Assembly (NCBI RefSeq): GCF_028864145.1
Contig: NZ_JARBHJ010000001.1
Span: forward strand, 62,001 to 126,000
DNA: 64,000 nt
Reading direction: 5' to 3'
DNA from: Actinotignum schaalii
GTDB taxonomy: Bacteria; Actinomycetota; Actinomycetes; Actinomycetales; Actinomycetaceae
Position 1 is the stretch's first letter. Every line of letters begins with the position of its first letter. This document shows, in pieces, positions 43,971 to 51,968 of this stretch. The translations under genes were made by a program, and so were the position numbers. The notes under the pieces were generated by a model. It worked only from the letters and a program-made list of their open reading frames with translations. It was not told where the DNA came from and searched no databases.

Positions 43971-44588
43971 TTAGCTCCGCAGAGTGCCAAGGAATGCCTG
44001 GACATCCTCGTAGCGGGGGAGGAGCCCGCTGCGTTCAGCCTCGTCAAGACCGGGGGCCTCGGTATCCTTCGGGGAGAGCAGCAGCTCGAGCTTTTTGCCC
44101 TGCCGATCAGTTTCCGGGAAGACCAACCCCACCTGCGAGCACAGTGGATTCACCCCGTGTTCCCGCCCGGGCGCGTATTGCGCCGAGCACAGGTAGACCA
44201 CGGTGGAATCATCTTCCAAAGCTACGAAGCAGTGACCCAGGCCCTCCGAAATATAAATGGCTTTCCGGGTGTCATCATCGAGAAGAACGGAATCCCATTT
44301 TCCGTAGGTGGGGGATCCCACCCGAATATCGATAACAAAATCGAGAACCGCACCGCGCGGGCACATCACGTACTTTGCCTGGCTGGGCGGCACATCAGCG
44401 AAGTGGATACCGCGGACGGTGCCGGCCTTCGACACGGAGGTATTTACCTGGCGCACATCCAAACGATGACCGATTGTCTCTTCAAAAACGGAGGATTTGT
44501 AGGCTTCCAAGAAAATACCGCGTTCGTCGGGGAAATGTTTGGTGGTGATTTCCCATGCGCCCGCAATCGCTAATTCCCGAATCTCCAT
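43971..44588 (-). CDS. rfbC: dTDP-4-dehydrorhamnose 3,5-epimerase
   Basis: Third step to dTDP-L-rhamnose. The 205-residue cupin-fold protein has HFPDERGIFLEAYK, NTSVSKAGTVRGIHF (catalytic His in GIHF), KYVMCPRGAVLDFVIDIR and YISEGLGHCFVAL, all typical of RfbC/RmlC. The C-terminus is a few residues longer than in the E. coli enzyme. ATG at 44588 has AAGGA 6 nt upstream. It leads an operon of rhamnosyltransferase and two DUF2142 proteins, and is divergent from a third DUF2142 gene and rfbD. Confidence 0.95.
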   Translation of the reverse strand: MEIRELAIAGAWEITTKHFPDERGIFLEAYKSSVFEETIGHRLDVRQVNTSVSKAGTVRGIHFADVPPSQAKYVMCPRGAVLDFVIDIRVGSPTYGKWDSVLLDDDTRKAIYISEGLGHCFVALEDDSTVVYLCSAQYAPGREHGVNPLCSQVGLVFPETDRQGKKLELLLSPKDTEAPGLDEAERSGLLPRYEDVQAFLGTLRS

Positions 44589-44758
44589 GACGTTATCCTT
44601 ATGTCGGCTACTCGATGTACGGGAACTACGATACCGTCTCCGCGCCGGTGATGCGGAAGCTAGACTGGAAGAGCTAGCGCCTTTCCTTGGTCCCGGCCTC
44701 ATTTAGCCGGTGAGGAGGGCAGGCCGCCAGGCGCCCTGTCAATTCCCCGAAGGACCGT

Positions 44759-46453
44759 ATGAGAAGCACCGATACCACCATGAGCTCACGCCGTTTCTTC
44801 ACGTGCGCGGGCTTCCTCACGGTTCTCTTCCTTCTGTGGCAAATGCTCTGGGCCCTTGGCAGCCCGCCGCTGCGTACCCCGGATGAACCCCATCACCTCA
44901 ATTCCATTATTCGACTCGAGCAGACGGGGCAGTGGCCCGACCCGGGAACAAGCTGGCTCTACCGCGATATTTTTGAGGCGTCGCGGGCTAGTGGTCTGCT
45001 CGTGGAGGGTGCCCCCAGCTACTCCTTGCATTACCGCACTCGCCTGGGGCGAGATGCCTGGATAGGTGCGGATCCGGATTCTTATCCCAGCCAGAAAATT
45101 CTCCCGCACGAGCAGCGCAGTTCCCTACGGGCCGAGGGGACAGTTCCGATTTTGGATCAGATGACCCAGCATCCCCCGCTCTATTACGCCGGCGGGGCAC
45201 TGGTGCTCCGCGCCACCGGGCTGACGGATGCCCCCTGGGATCGCCAGATCCTCACCCTGCGGCTCTATTCCATTGTGCTGACGTCGCCCCTGGTGCCCTG
45301 CCTTATTTTCGCGGCCCGGCGCGCCGGTCTCAGCCGACGTGGCGCTCTGCTGGCCTCCGGCACCGTGTACGCAATCCCCATGCTCGCCTTTATCTCCGCT
45401 TCGGTTACCAATGACGCGCTCTTCATCGGTGCCGGAGCCCTCACCATGGCAGCGGTGAGCGCGGCCATGTTCGGAGCCGGGCGGTGGCGTACCGTATTCG
45501 GGGCGGGGCTTGCCCTGGGGCTCGGCTTGTGGAGCAAGGGGATTTTCATTCCCATGGGCTTGGTGGTCTTTCTCGCCTTCCTTGCCAATCCGCGCGTAGG
45601 AACATGGGGGCGGCGCCTGGCCCAGGGACTGAGTGCGGGACTCATCGGTGTTGTGACGGGCGGGTATTGGTGGTTGCGCAATATCCTGCGCTACGGCGTT
45701 ATCCAACCGGATGGTTTCCAGGCCGAAGCCAAAGCGCCGGGCAGAGACATCGGCTTCTTTGCCGAGCGGGTGACCACGTCCTTTGTGGACTCCTTCTGGT
45801 CGGACTTCGGGTGGTTAGATGTCACTTTTGCCCCGCCGCTCCTCATTCTTCTTACTCTTCTCGCACTTATTCTTCTTGTTCGCGCCCTCCGTACCCACCC
45901 GGATAAGCTGTGGCGCTTCCTCATCTTCACCTCGAATATTGTGCTGGTCCTAGGAATGCTTATCGTGCAGGCGTATAGCCAGTACCGAGGATTGGGAATT
46001 ATCGGCGGAGTGCAGGGCCGCTATCTTTTTGCCGGAGTTGTGGGCTTGCTCGTGGTCATCACGATGGGCGCGGCCGGGCACCACTGGGATCCGCCACTGC
46101 CCGAAACCGCGAGCCGGCCCCGCTACCGCGAAGAAGCAGGGTGGCGCAGTTTCCTCCTCCCCGCGCTGGTGGCCGGAAGCATGCTCCTCTCCGCGTACGC
46201 GATGCTGCTGTGGTTGCGCTCGTGCTACCCGGGGGCTTTCTTGGGCATAGGTGTAGAACGCTGGGCACGTGCGGCTGGACTGCCGGCACCGTTGCTCGTG
46301 AGCGTCGCGGCCCTCGGGTATGCCGCGCTCCTGGCGGCCGGGGTAGTGTGTTATCGGCTTACCCGCGCCCAGCTGCTGCCCCAGTTTCGCCCCGTGAGGC
46401 CGGCGCATCAGAGTGCCAGCTCATCTCACCCTGCCGCGGCTTCGGTCCAATGA
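44759..46453 (+). CDS. DUF2142 family membrane protein, GT-C-like
   Basis: A 564-residue polytopic protein of about 12 membrane segments. RTPDEPHHLNSI in the first outer loop and MTQHPPLYYAGG are the DUF2142 motifs. The first outer loop is longer than in the paralogues at 39808 and 41500, and overall identity to them looks low, so this is a different subfamily. A Ser/Ala-rich tail ends the protein. AAGGAC precedes the ATG. rfbD follows 37 nt downstream with its own -10 candidate. Confidence 0.83.
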   Translation: MRSTDTTMSSRRFFTCAGFLTVLFLLWQMLWALGSPPLRTPDEPHHLNSIIRLEQTGQWPDPGTSWLYRDIFEASRASGLLVEGAPSYSLHYRTRLGRDAWIGADPDSYPSQKILPHEQRSSLRAEGTVPILDQMTQHPPLYYAGGALVLRATGLTDAPWDRQILTLRLYSIVLTSPLVPCLIFAARRAGLSRRGALLASGTVYAIPMLAFISASVTNDALFIGAGALTMAAVSAAMFGAGRWRTVFGAGLALGLGLWSKGIFIPMGLVVFLAFLANPRVGTWGRRLAQGLSAGLIGVVTGGYWWLRNILRYGVIQPDGFQAEAKAPGRDIGFFAERVTTSFVDSFWSDFGWLDVTFAPPLLILLTLLALILLVRALRTHPDKLWRFLIFTSNIVLVLGMLIVQAYSQYRGLGIIGGVQGRYLFAGVVGLLVVITMGAAGHHWDPPLPETASRPRYREEAGWRSFLLPALVAGSMLLSAYAMLLWLRSCYPGAFLGIGVERWARAAGLPAPLLVSVAALGYAALLAAGVVCYRLTRAQLLPQFRPVRPAHQSASSSHPAAASVQ

Positions 46454-46454
46454 G

Positions 46455-46460
46455 TACAAT
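46455..46460 (+). promoter_or_regulatory. candidate -10 box for rfbD
   Basis: TACAAT lies just after the stop codon of the DUF2142 gene and 30 nt before the rfbD ATG. No clear -35 hexamer; the box could add to read-through from upstream. Confidence 0.4.
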
Positions 46461-46490
46461 TACGCGGGTATAGACAAGGAAAGGACACCC

Positions 46491-47348
46491 ATGCGCTGGA
46501 TGGTTACCGGAAGTCGGGGAATGCTCGGCCAGGATCTCGTTGCTTTGCTCGCACAGCGCGGGCAGAACGTGCTCGCCGTGGATAAGAGCGAGCTGGATAT
46601 TACCGATCCGGCCGCGGTAGCGCACCTGGTCGATAAGGTCGACGTCGTCGTTAATGTTGCTGCGCACACAGCCGTAGATAAAGCCGAAAGCGAGGAGGCT
46701 GCGGCCTTCACCATCAACGCAACCGGCCCGCAGATCCTGGCCCGGCGCACCGCCCGCATCGGCGCGAAACTGGTGCAGGTGTCCACCGATTATGTATTTT
46801 CCGGCGACGCCGTGGACCCTTACGAAGAAAATGACGTCATGAACCCCAAGGGTGCCTACGGGCGCACCAAAGCCGCAGGCGAGTGGGCGGTGCGTGCCGA
46901 AACGGACGACTACTACATCGTGCGGACCGCGTGGCTCTACGGCGCGCAGGGTAATTGTTTCCCGAAGACGATGGCACGCCTGGCCTCCGAACGCGATGCG
47001 CTGTCCGTCGTGACCGATGAAGTGGGCCAGCCCACCTGGACCGTGGACCTCGCGGATCTGATTTACCGCATGGTCGAGGCGAATATTCCCTCCGGGACCT
47101 ACCACGGAACATCCTCGGGAAAGACGAACTGGTGGAATTTCACCCGCGAGATCGTTTCGACGCTGGGCAAAGACCCGGCGATGGTAGGGGAGACGACGGC
47201 GGCTGCTTTCAACCGCCCCGCCCCGCGCCCGCATTTCTCGGTGCTCTCGCACGGTGCCCTGCGCCGGGCCGGTATCGAGCCGATCGGGGATTGGAAGGAA
47301 CGCTGGGAAGCCGCGGCCCCAAGCGTGCTCGCGGAGTACCTGGGCTAG
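46491..47348 (+). CDS. rfbD: dTDP-4-dehydrorhamnose reductase
   Basis: Final step of dTDP-L-rhamnose synthesis, using NADPH or NADH. The 285-residue short-chain dehydrogenase has VTGSRGMLGQDL for cofactor binding, NVAAHTAVDKAESE, STDYVFSGD and YGRTKAAGE with the Tyr-Lys pair; RTAWLYG is a further RfbD signature. AAAGGA precedes the ATG at 46491. The stop codon lies in the first copy of a 17-bp tandem duplication. Confidence 0.95.
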   Translation: MRWMVTGSRGMLGQDLVALLAQRGQNVLAVDKSELDITDPAAVAHLVDKVDVVVNVAAHTAVDKAESEEAAAFTINATGPQILARRTARIGAKLVQVSTDYVFSGDAVDPYEENDVMNPKGAYGRTKAAGEWAVRAETDDYYIVRTAWLYGAQGNCFPKTMARLASERDALSVVTDEVGQPTWTVDLADLIYRMVEANIPSGTYHGTSSGKTNWWNFTREIVSTLGKDPAMVGETTAAAFNRPAPRPHFSVLSHGALRRAGIEPIGDWKERWEAAAPSVLAEYLG

Positions 47349-47366
47349 TCGAGTACCCGGGCTAGT
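47334..47366 (+). repeat. 17-bp tandem duplication across the rfbD stop codon
   Basis: GAGTACCTGGGCTAGT (47334-47349) is repeated as GAGTACCCGGGCTAGT (47351-47366), one mismatch, period 17. The rfbD stop TAG (47346-47348) lies in the first copy; the second copy is out of frame. Confidence 0.85.
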
Positions 47367-47386
47367 GAACTAGCTCGGTAGACGAA

Positions 47387-47417
47387 CGGGGCGGCCGACA
47401 CCATGTCAGCCGCCCCG
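47387..47417. terminator. hairpin between convergent rfbD and rfbA
   Basis: CGGGGCGGC (47387-47395) pairs with GCCGCCCCG (47409-47417); an inner GACA/TGTC stem extends it past one C-A mismatch. It lies between the two convergent genes and has no T-tract. Confidence 0.7.
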
Positions 47418-47470
47418 ATTGCTTGAGCAGACCCGAGTCACGCGCCCGGCGGGCTCGCTCGAGTAGCGCT

Positions 47471-48361
47471 TTAGTAGCTTGCCGAAGGAATATCGTGCTG
47501 GGCTTCCAGGATCCCGAGCAGGTAGTCCCCGTAACCGGATTTACGCAGTTTCTCCCCGCGTTCCCGCAGTTCCGCATCGGTGAGGAATCCGCGCCGCCAG
47601 GCCACTTCCTCCGGGCAGCCCACCGAAAGACCCTGGCGGGCCTGGATGGTGCGTACGAAGCTGGTGGCATCCGCGAGGGAATCGAAGGTGCCGGTATCTA
47701 GCCACGCGGTACCGCGGTCGAGCACCTCAACCTTGAGTTTGCCAGCTTCCAGGTACTTGCGATTGACATCGGTAATTTCGTATTCCCCGCGTGCGGACGG
47801 TTCGAGGTTGCGGGCGATCTCGATAACGTCGTTGTCGTAGAAGTACAGACCCGGCACCGCGAAATTGGACTTCGGGTGGGCGGGCTTTTCCTCAATGGAG
47901 ATCGCCTTGAAATTCTCGTCAAATTCGACGACGCCGTAGGCGCGCGCATCCGAGACATGGTAAGCAAAAATAGCGCCACCATCAGGATTGGTATTGCGTT
48001 CCAAGCGGCGGCCCATCGTGGGGCCGTAGAAAATATTATCTCCGAGCACCAACCCGGCCGGTTCGTTACCGATGAAATCGGCGGCGATGGTGAAAGCGGT
48101 AGCCAGGCCGTTGGGCACTTCCTGCACTGCAAAAGAAATGCTGATGCCGAATTGGCTGCCGTCCCCGAGGAGCCGGTGGAAGGCCGGGGCATCTTCGGGT
48201 GTTGTAATGACCATGACGTCACGAATCCCGGCGAGCATCAGGGTGCTCAGCGGATAGTAGATCATCGGTTTGTCATACACGGGTACCAGCTGCTTGGAGG
48301 TGCCCAGCGTAACGGGATGAAGTCGAGTGCCGGAGCCTCCGGCCAGAATGATTCCACGCAT
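47471..48361 (-). CDS. rfbA: glucose-1-phosphate thymidylyltransferase
   Basis: First step of the dTDP-rhamnose route: glucose-1-phosphate plus dTTP to dTDP-glucose. The 296-residue protein has [20 protein letters not shown] with the nucleotidyl-transfer motif, [34 protein letters not shown] and [10 protein letters not shown], all as in RfbA/RmlA. The ATG at 48361 has no Shine-Dalgarno; a TAGGCA 11 nt upstream on the same strand may be a -10 box giving a very short leader. It is convergent with rfbD and divergent from whiB. Confidence 0.95.
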   Translation of the reverse strand: MRGIILAGGSGTRLHPVTLGTSKQLVPVYDKPMIYYPLSTLMLAGIRDVMVITTPEDAPAFHRLLGDGSQFGISISFAVQEVPNGLATAFTIAADFIGNEPAGLVLGDNIFYGPTMGRRLERNTNPDGGAIFAYHVSDARAYGVVEFDENFKAISIEEKPAHPKSNFAVPGLYFYDNDVIEIARNLEPSARGEYEITDVNRKYLEAGKLKVEVLDRGTAWLDTGTFDSLADATSFVRTIQARQGLSVGCPEEVAWRRGFLTDAELRERGEKLRKSGYGDYLLGILEAQHDIPSASY

Positions 48362-48482
48362 AGGGTCATTTTTGCCTATTTGCAGGCCGGGCGCCACCGG
48401 CCGGGCCGGTTACGCCCGCGGTGATTGTGAGCAAATCGCCCAAGCGGCACAAGGCGCGCCCGGACGCGGCAACACGCCGCAC

Positions 48483-48498
48483 TCGAACGAAAGTTCGG
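48483..48498. promoter_or_regulatory. LexA/SOS-box-like palindrome upstream of whiB
   Basis: TCGAAC-GAAA-GTTCGG matches the actinobacterial LexA box TCGAAC-N4-GTTCGA at 11 of 12 defined positions. It lies in the rfbA-whiB divergent gap, 22 nt before the -35 hexamer of the whiB promoter and 122 nt from the rfbA start. A TATATT on the minus strand (48510-48505) could give an rfbA transcript starting in or next to the box. Confidence 0.55.
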
Positions 48499-48520
48499 GT
48501 GGGCAATATACCGCTTTCGC

Positions 48521-48550
48521 TTGACTTTTGGGGTATGACACGCTTGTAAT
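48521..48550 (+). promoter_or_regulatory. whiB promoter
   Basis: TTGACT (48521-48526) and TGTAAT (48545-48550) with an 18-nt spacer form a good housekeeping-type promoter. Transcription would start near 48557, leaving about 25 nt of leader with the GAGGAGG ribosome site. Confidence 0.65.
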
Positions 48551-48581
48551 TTATAAAGACACCTTGGTTAGAGGAGGACAT

Positions 48582-48932
48582 GTGCGGAGGATTAATCCCG
48601 GCTTGCGCGTCGCGGGGAACGGCGGATTGACGCCGCAGGACGCCCAGGACGCCATGCTCGATATCTTCGACCTCGGTTATGAGAAGGCCGATTCGGCATC
48701 CCTGCACTGGCGTGAATCCGCGCTGTGTGCCCAAACCGATCCCGATATTTTCTTCCCGGAAAAAGGCGGCTCCACCGCCCCCGCCACCTCGATCTGCCAC
48801 GAATGCCCGGTGCGGGAGGAATGCCTGGAATACGCCCTCCAACATGATATTCGTCACGGTATCTGGGGCGGCATGTCGGATAATGACCGCCGGCGCCTGA
48901 GTCGGCAACGCCGCCGCGTCGGCGAGGCATAA
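48582..48932 (+). CDS. whiB: WhiB-family iron-sulfur transcription factor (WhiB2/WhmD-like)
   Basis: A 116-residue WhiB-like regulator with four cysteines for a [4Fe-4S] cluster: C49 (ESALCAQ), C72, C75 and C81 (ICHECPVREEC). The GIWGG turn (93-97) and basic tail RRRLSRQRRR fit the family's sigma-factor and DNA-binding regions. Gene order (followed by a GT2/membrane fusion, DUF5719, zincin and DUF3499 genes) matches the conserved neighbourhood of whiB2/whmD, which controls cell division and septation in actinobacteria. The start is the GTG at 48582, with GAGGAGG 4 nt upstream. Confidence 0.92.
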   Translation: MRRINPGLRVAGNGGLTPQDAQDAMLDIFDLGYEKADSASLHWRESALCAQTDPDIFFPEKGGSTAPATSICHECPVREECLEYALQHDIRHGIWGGMSDNDRRRLSRQRRRVGEA

Positions 48933-48968
48933 CCGCCCAGCGCCCGCGCTGGCGTAGCATCAACAGCA

Positions 48969-51968
48969 ATGCAGTTCAGAATTCGCGCTCTCGTTATTAC
49001 CCGGCCGGGCTCCGCCTACCTGGAGGACACCCTCGCCGCGCTGGAATCCTCCACCCGGAAACCCGATGCCATCAGCGTGCTCACCGGAAAACTCGGGCTG
49101 GCGGTCAATGAGGCGCTTGCCGCGGATAGTCGTAACGCAACGGGCGGTGAACCGCGCGATACCGAAGAATCCAGCAGCGCAGAATCCACCACCGGCTACG
49201 ACGCCTACTGGATCCTCCACGACGATAGCGCCCCCGCCCCGGATGCCCTCGCGAATCTCGCCCGCACCCTGGAAAACGCCGCGAATATTGGCGCGGTGGG
49301 TTGCAAACAGGTGGACTGGTCCGATCCGGGTGCGCTTCTGGAAGTCGGAATCCGCGCCACCCGCAGCGCGCGGCGGGTTCCCGAAGTGGCCCTGGACGAC
49401 CGCGACGGCGGGCAGCTGGATGGGCGTTCTGATGTTCTCGCGGTGGGAAGCGCCGGCATGCTCGTGCGCGCCAGCGCCCTGCGCGACGTAGGCGGTTTCG
49501 ATACCTGGCTGGGGCCTTTCGGGGACGGACTCGAACTTTCGCGGCGTTTGCGCGGAGCGGGCTGGCGCGTCGTCGTCGAACCTGCCGCCACCGTGCGCCA
49601 CGCGCGTGTGTCCCTCGGAAACGACGGCCGTGATTCTTTCGCGGCCCGCCGCGCCGCGCAACTCTATAACGCGCTGCTCGCCGCGCCCGCGCTGCTCGCG
49701 CCTTTCCTTTTCCTCGGTTACGTGCTGCTCGCCCCGGTGCGGGCGCTGGTGCGCCTCCTCGGGAAAGAGGCACGGCTTGCGGACGGTGAAGTGCGCGGGG
49801 CCGCCCGCCTGATCACGAGCCTTCCCGCGCTGGTGCGGGCGCGCCGGCGGCGCCGTCGTACCGAAAAGAGCCGCGCCGGACTCGCGGCCCTCGAAGCGCG
49901 CGGGCGCGATGTACGTGCGGCCCGGCGCGAAATGACACGCAGTGAACGGGAGAAAATCCGTTTGGTGGCGCGTCCGAATCCACTCGAAGAAGCAGAACGA
50001 CGGCGCTGGCGACGGTCCACCGCACACGCCCGGCGCACCGTCCTCCTCCTGACCGCCCTCGTGGCGGGTGTGGCTGCCTTCCCGCTGCTGCGCGGCGGGT
50101 ACCTGATGGGCGGGGCGCTGCGCCCCGATGCCCTTAGCGGCACGGAACTGCTGCGCGCCAGCCTGCCCGGCTGGCTCGCGGTAGGGGATGGCACCCCGGG
50201 GCGCATCGACGCGCTGTGGACCCTCCTTTCCCCGCTGGCCCTGGTACTACAACCCTTCGGGGGCACCCTGGGGGACGCGGCGGTACTCCTGCTTCTCGGC
50301 GCGCCCGTGCTGGCCGGCATGACGGCTTTCTGGGCGGCCCGCACCCTCACCTTCTCCCCGCACGTGCGCGCGGTGGCCGGCCTGGTGTGGGCCGGAGCCG
50401 GGCCCCTGGTGGGGGCACTGAGCGCGGGCCATGTGGCCGGAGCGCTCGTCCATATTCTCTTGCCGGTGCTGGCCGCCTCGGTGCTATCCGTGTGGCGCCT
50501 GCCCCGCACCCGCGACCGTATCGAATCCACCGCGGGCCTGGGCACCGCGGCGCTGGCCGGTATCTACCTGGCCGCGGCCGCCCCGGTGATGCTCGCCGTT
50601 CTTCTTCTCATTGCGCTGGTGGGGGCACTGCGCTGGCGGCGTGCCCGCTGGCTGTGGGTGGTGATCCCGGCGGCCGTTGTGGTCATTCCCGGGCTGGAGG
50701 CAAACTGGCGGCTGCTTTTCGCCACTCCGGGAGAGCCCTTCGCCGCCCGCCCGGTCCCGCTCGATCTCCTTTCCTTCTTCCCGCTCACCCAGCCGAACTC
50801 CCTCCCGTGGCTCGGGGAGATTGCCATGATCTGCGCGGCTTGCCTCGTGGTCATCGCGGTGCTGGCCCTGGGGCGTGCCCGCAACTGGCAGCGCATCCGC
50901 GCCGGCTGGCTTATTGCCGCGGCCGGTTTCGCCTGGGCGGTTGCCTCCACTCACGTTTCCGTGGCCCGGGTGTACGACGGCGCCACCGCACTCAGCGCGC
51001 CGGCCTGGAGCGGTATCGGCTTGAGCGTGGCCTTTGGCGGGTTGTGGATTGCCCTGGTGAGTGCCGGGGACGGCCTGCGTACCGATATGAGCGGACGCTC
51101 CTTCGGGCTTTTCCAGCTCCTGGGGCTCGGATCCGTCGCGGTGCTCATCCTCAGTGCTCTGGCTGGGTCGGGTCTTTACCTCAGCCGCGCGCTCACCGGC
51201 ACCACCGAGCTGCACCTAGAAACCGGCCGGCAGGTGCCGGCTGCCGCCACCCTCGAAGCATCCTCCCCGGACCGGGTACGGGTCCTGGCGCTCTACCCGG
51301 CTGAGGATGGTATCCGCGCCGAAATCTGGCGCGGGCCGGGCCGCCAACTCACCGATAGCACCATGGTCGGCGCGCTCGCGGCCCTGGAAGGAAGCTTCGC
51401 GAATGACGCCGCCGCAGCGGACTTAGCCAGCGCCGTCGCCGATATGAACGCCGGAAACCCGCGCGCCGCAGAGACTCTAGCCGAACACGCCATCTCCTAC
51501 GTGGTCATCCCCGCCCAGGCCCCGCGCGCCGGAGAGCTGGCCCGCGCCCTGGGCGCAACCGGGCGTTTCGATATGATCAGCTCCAATGAGCAGCAGCTTT
51601 CCTGGCGGCTCACCCGCAGCGAGGCGCGCGCCGTGGACGCCGCGCGCCTCACCCTGGACGGCAGCGCACTACCCGCCGGGCGCTACCGCGCGGATACCGA
51701 ACTCTCCGAGCGGGCGGGGCGCAGCGGCGGGATTGTGCGCCTGGCCGAACGGCATGATCCGCTCTGGGAGGCTCGCCTGGACGGCCAGCTCCTCCCCACC
51801 TATAACGCGGGATGGGCCCAGGCTTTTGAGATTCCACCCGGGAGCTCCGGGCGCCTGACAATCTCCTATAACCGCACCGGGGACGGGCTGGTGGCCGCAG
51901 CGCGGATCCTTGCCGTGGCCGCAGCGCTCGTGGTCGCCATCCCTGTGCGGCGGAAGGTGGTCGAGTAA
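48969..51968 (+). CDS. GT2 glycosyltransferase fused to large membrane domain
   Basis: A 999-residue protein. The N-terminal GT2 domain (about 1-235) has ALVITRPGSAYLEDTLAAL, YWILHDDSAPAPDAL (D-D-S in place of D-x-D), VGSAGMLVRASAL and PFGDGLELSRRLRGAGW. A membrane helix (about 240-262), a basic cytoplasmic loop (about 270-355) and about 12 more membrane segments (360-755) follow, then an outer C-terminal domain of about 240 residues. This architecture is conserved next to whiB in actinobacteria, and a role in cell-envelope glycan synthesis is likely, without known substrate. A TAGCAT box ends 8 nt before the ATG and no Shine-Dalgarno is seen, so it is probably leaderless or nearly so. Confidence 0.85.
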   Translation: MQFRIRALVITRPGSAYLEDTLAALESSTRKPDAISVLTGKLGLAVNEALAADSRNATGGEPRDTEESSSAESTTGYDAYWILHDDSAPAPDALANLARTLENAANIGAVGCKQVDWSDPGALLEVGIRATRSARRVPEVALDDRDGGQLDGRSDVLAVGSAGMLVRASALRDVGGFDTWLGPFGDGLELSRRLRGAGWRVVVEPAATVRHARVSLGNDGRDSFAARRAAQLYNALLAAPALLAPFLFLGYVLLAPVRALVRLLGKEARLADGEVRGAARLITSLPALVRARRRRRRTEKSRAGLAALEARGRDVRAARREMTRSEREKIRLVARPNPLEEAERRRWRRSTAHARRTVLLLTALVAGVAAFPLLRGGYLMGGALRPDALSGTELLRASLPGWLAVGDGTPGRIDALWTLLSPLALVLQPFGGTLGDAAVLLLLGAPVLAGMTAFWAARTLTFSPHVRAVAGLVWAGAGPLVGALSAGHVAGALVHILLPVLAASVLSVWRLPRTRDRIESTAGLGTAALAGIYLAAAAPVMLAVLLLIALVGALRWRRARWLWVVIPAAVVVIPGLEANWRLLFATPGEPFAARPVPLDLLSFFPLTQPNSLPWLGEIAMICAACLVVIAVLALGRARNWQRIRAGWLIAAAGFAWAVASTHVSVARVYDGATALSAPAWSGIGLSVAFGGLWIALVSAGDGLRTDMSGRSFGLFQLLGLGSVAVLILSALAGSGLYLSRALTGTTELHLETGRQVPAAATLEASSPDRVRVLALYPAEDGIRAEIWRGPGRQLTDSTMVGALAALEGSFANDAAAADLASAVADMNAGNPRAAETLAEHAISYVVIPAQAPRAGELARALGATGRFDMISSNEQQLSWRLTRSEARAVDAARLTLDGSALPAGRYRADTELSERAGRSGGIVRLAERHDPLWEARLDGQLLPTYNAGWAQAFEIPPGSSGRLTISYNRTGDGLVAAARILAVAAALVVAIPVRRKVVE

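Noticed and set aside
17433-48361. Horizontally acquired polysaccharide island
   Set aside because: The gene content would fit, but there is no integrase, tRNA junction, direct repeat or visible shift in base composition at the edges.
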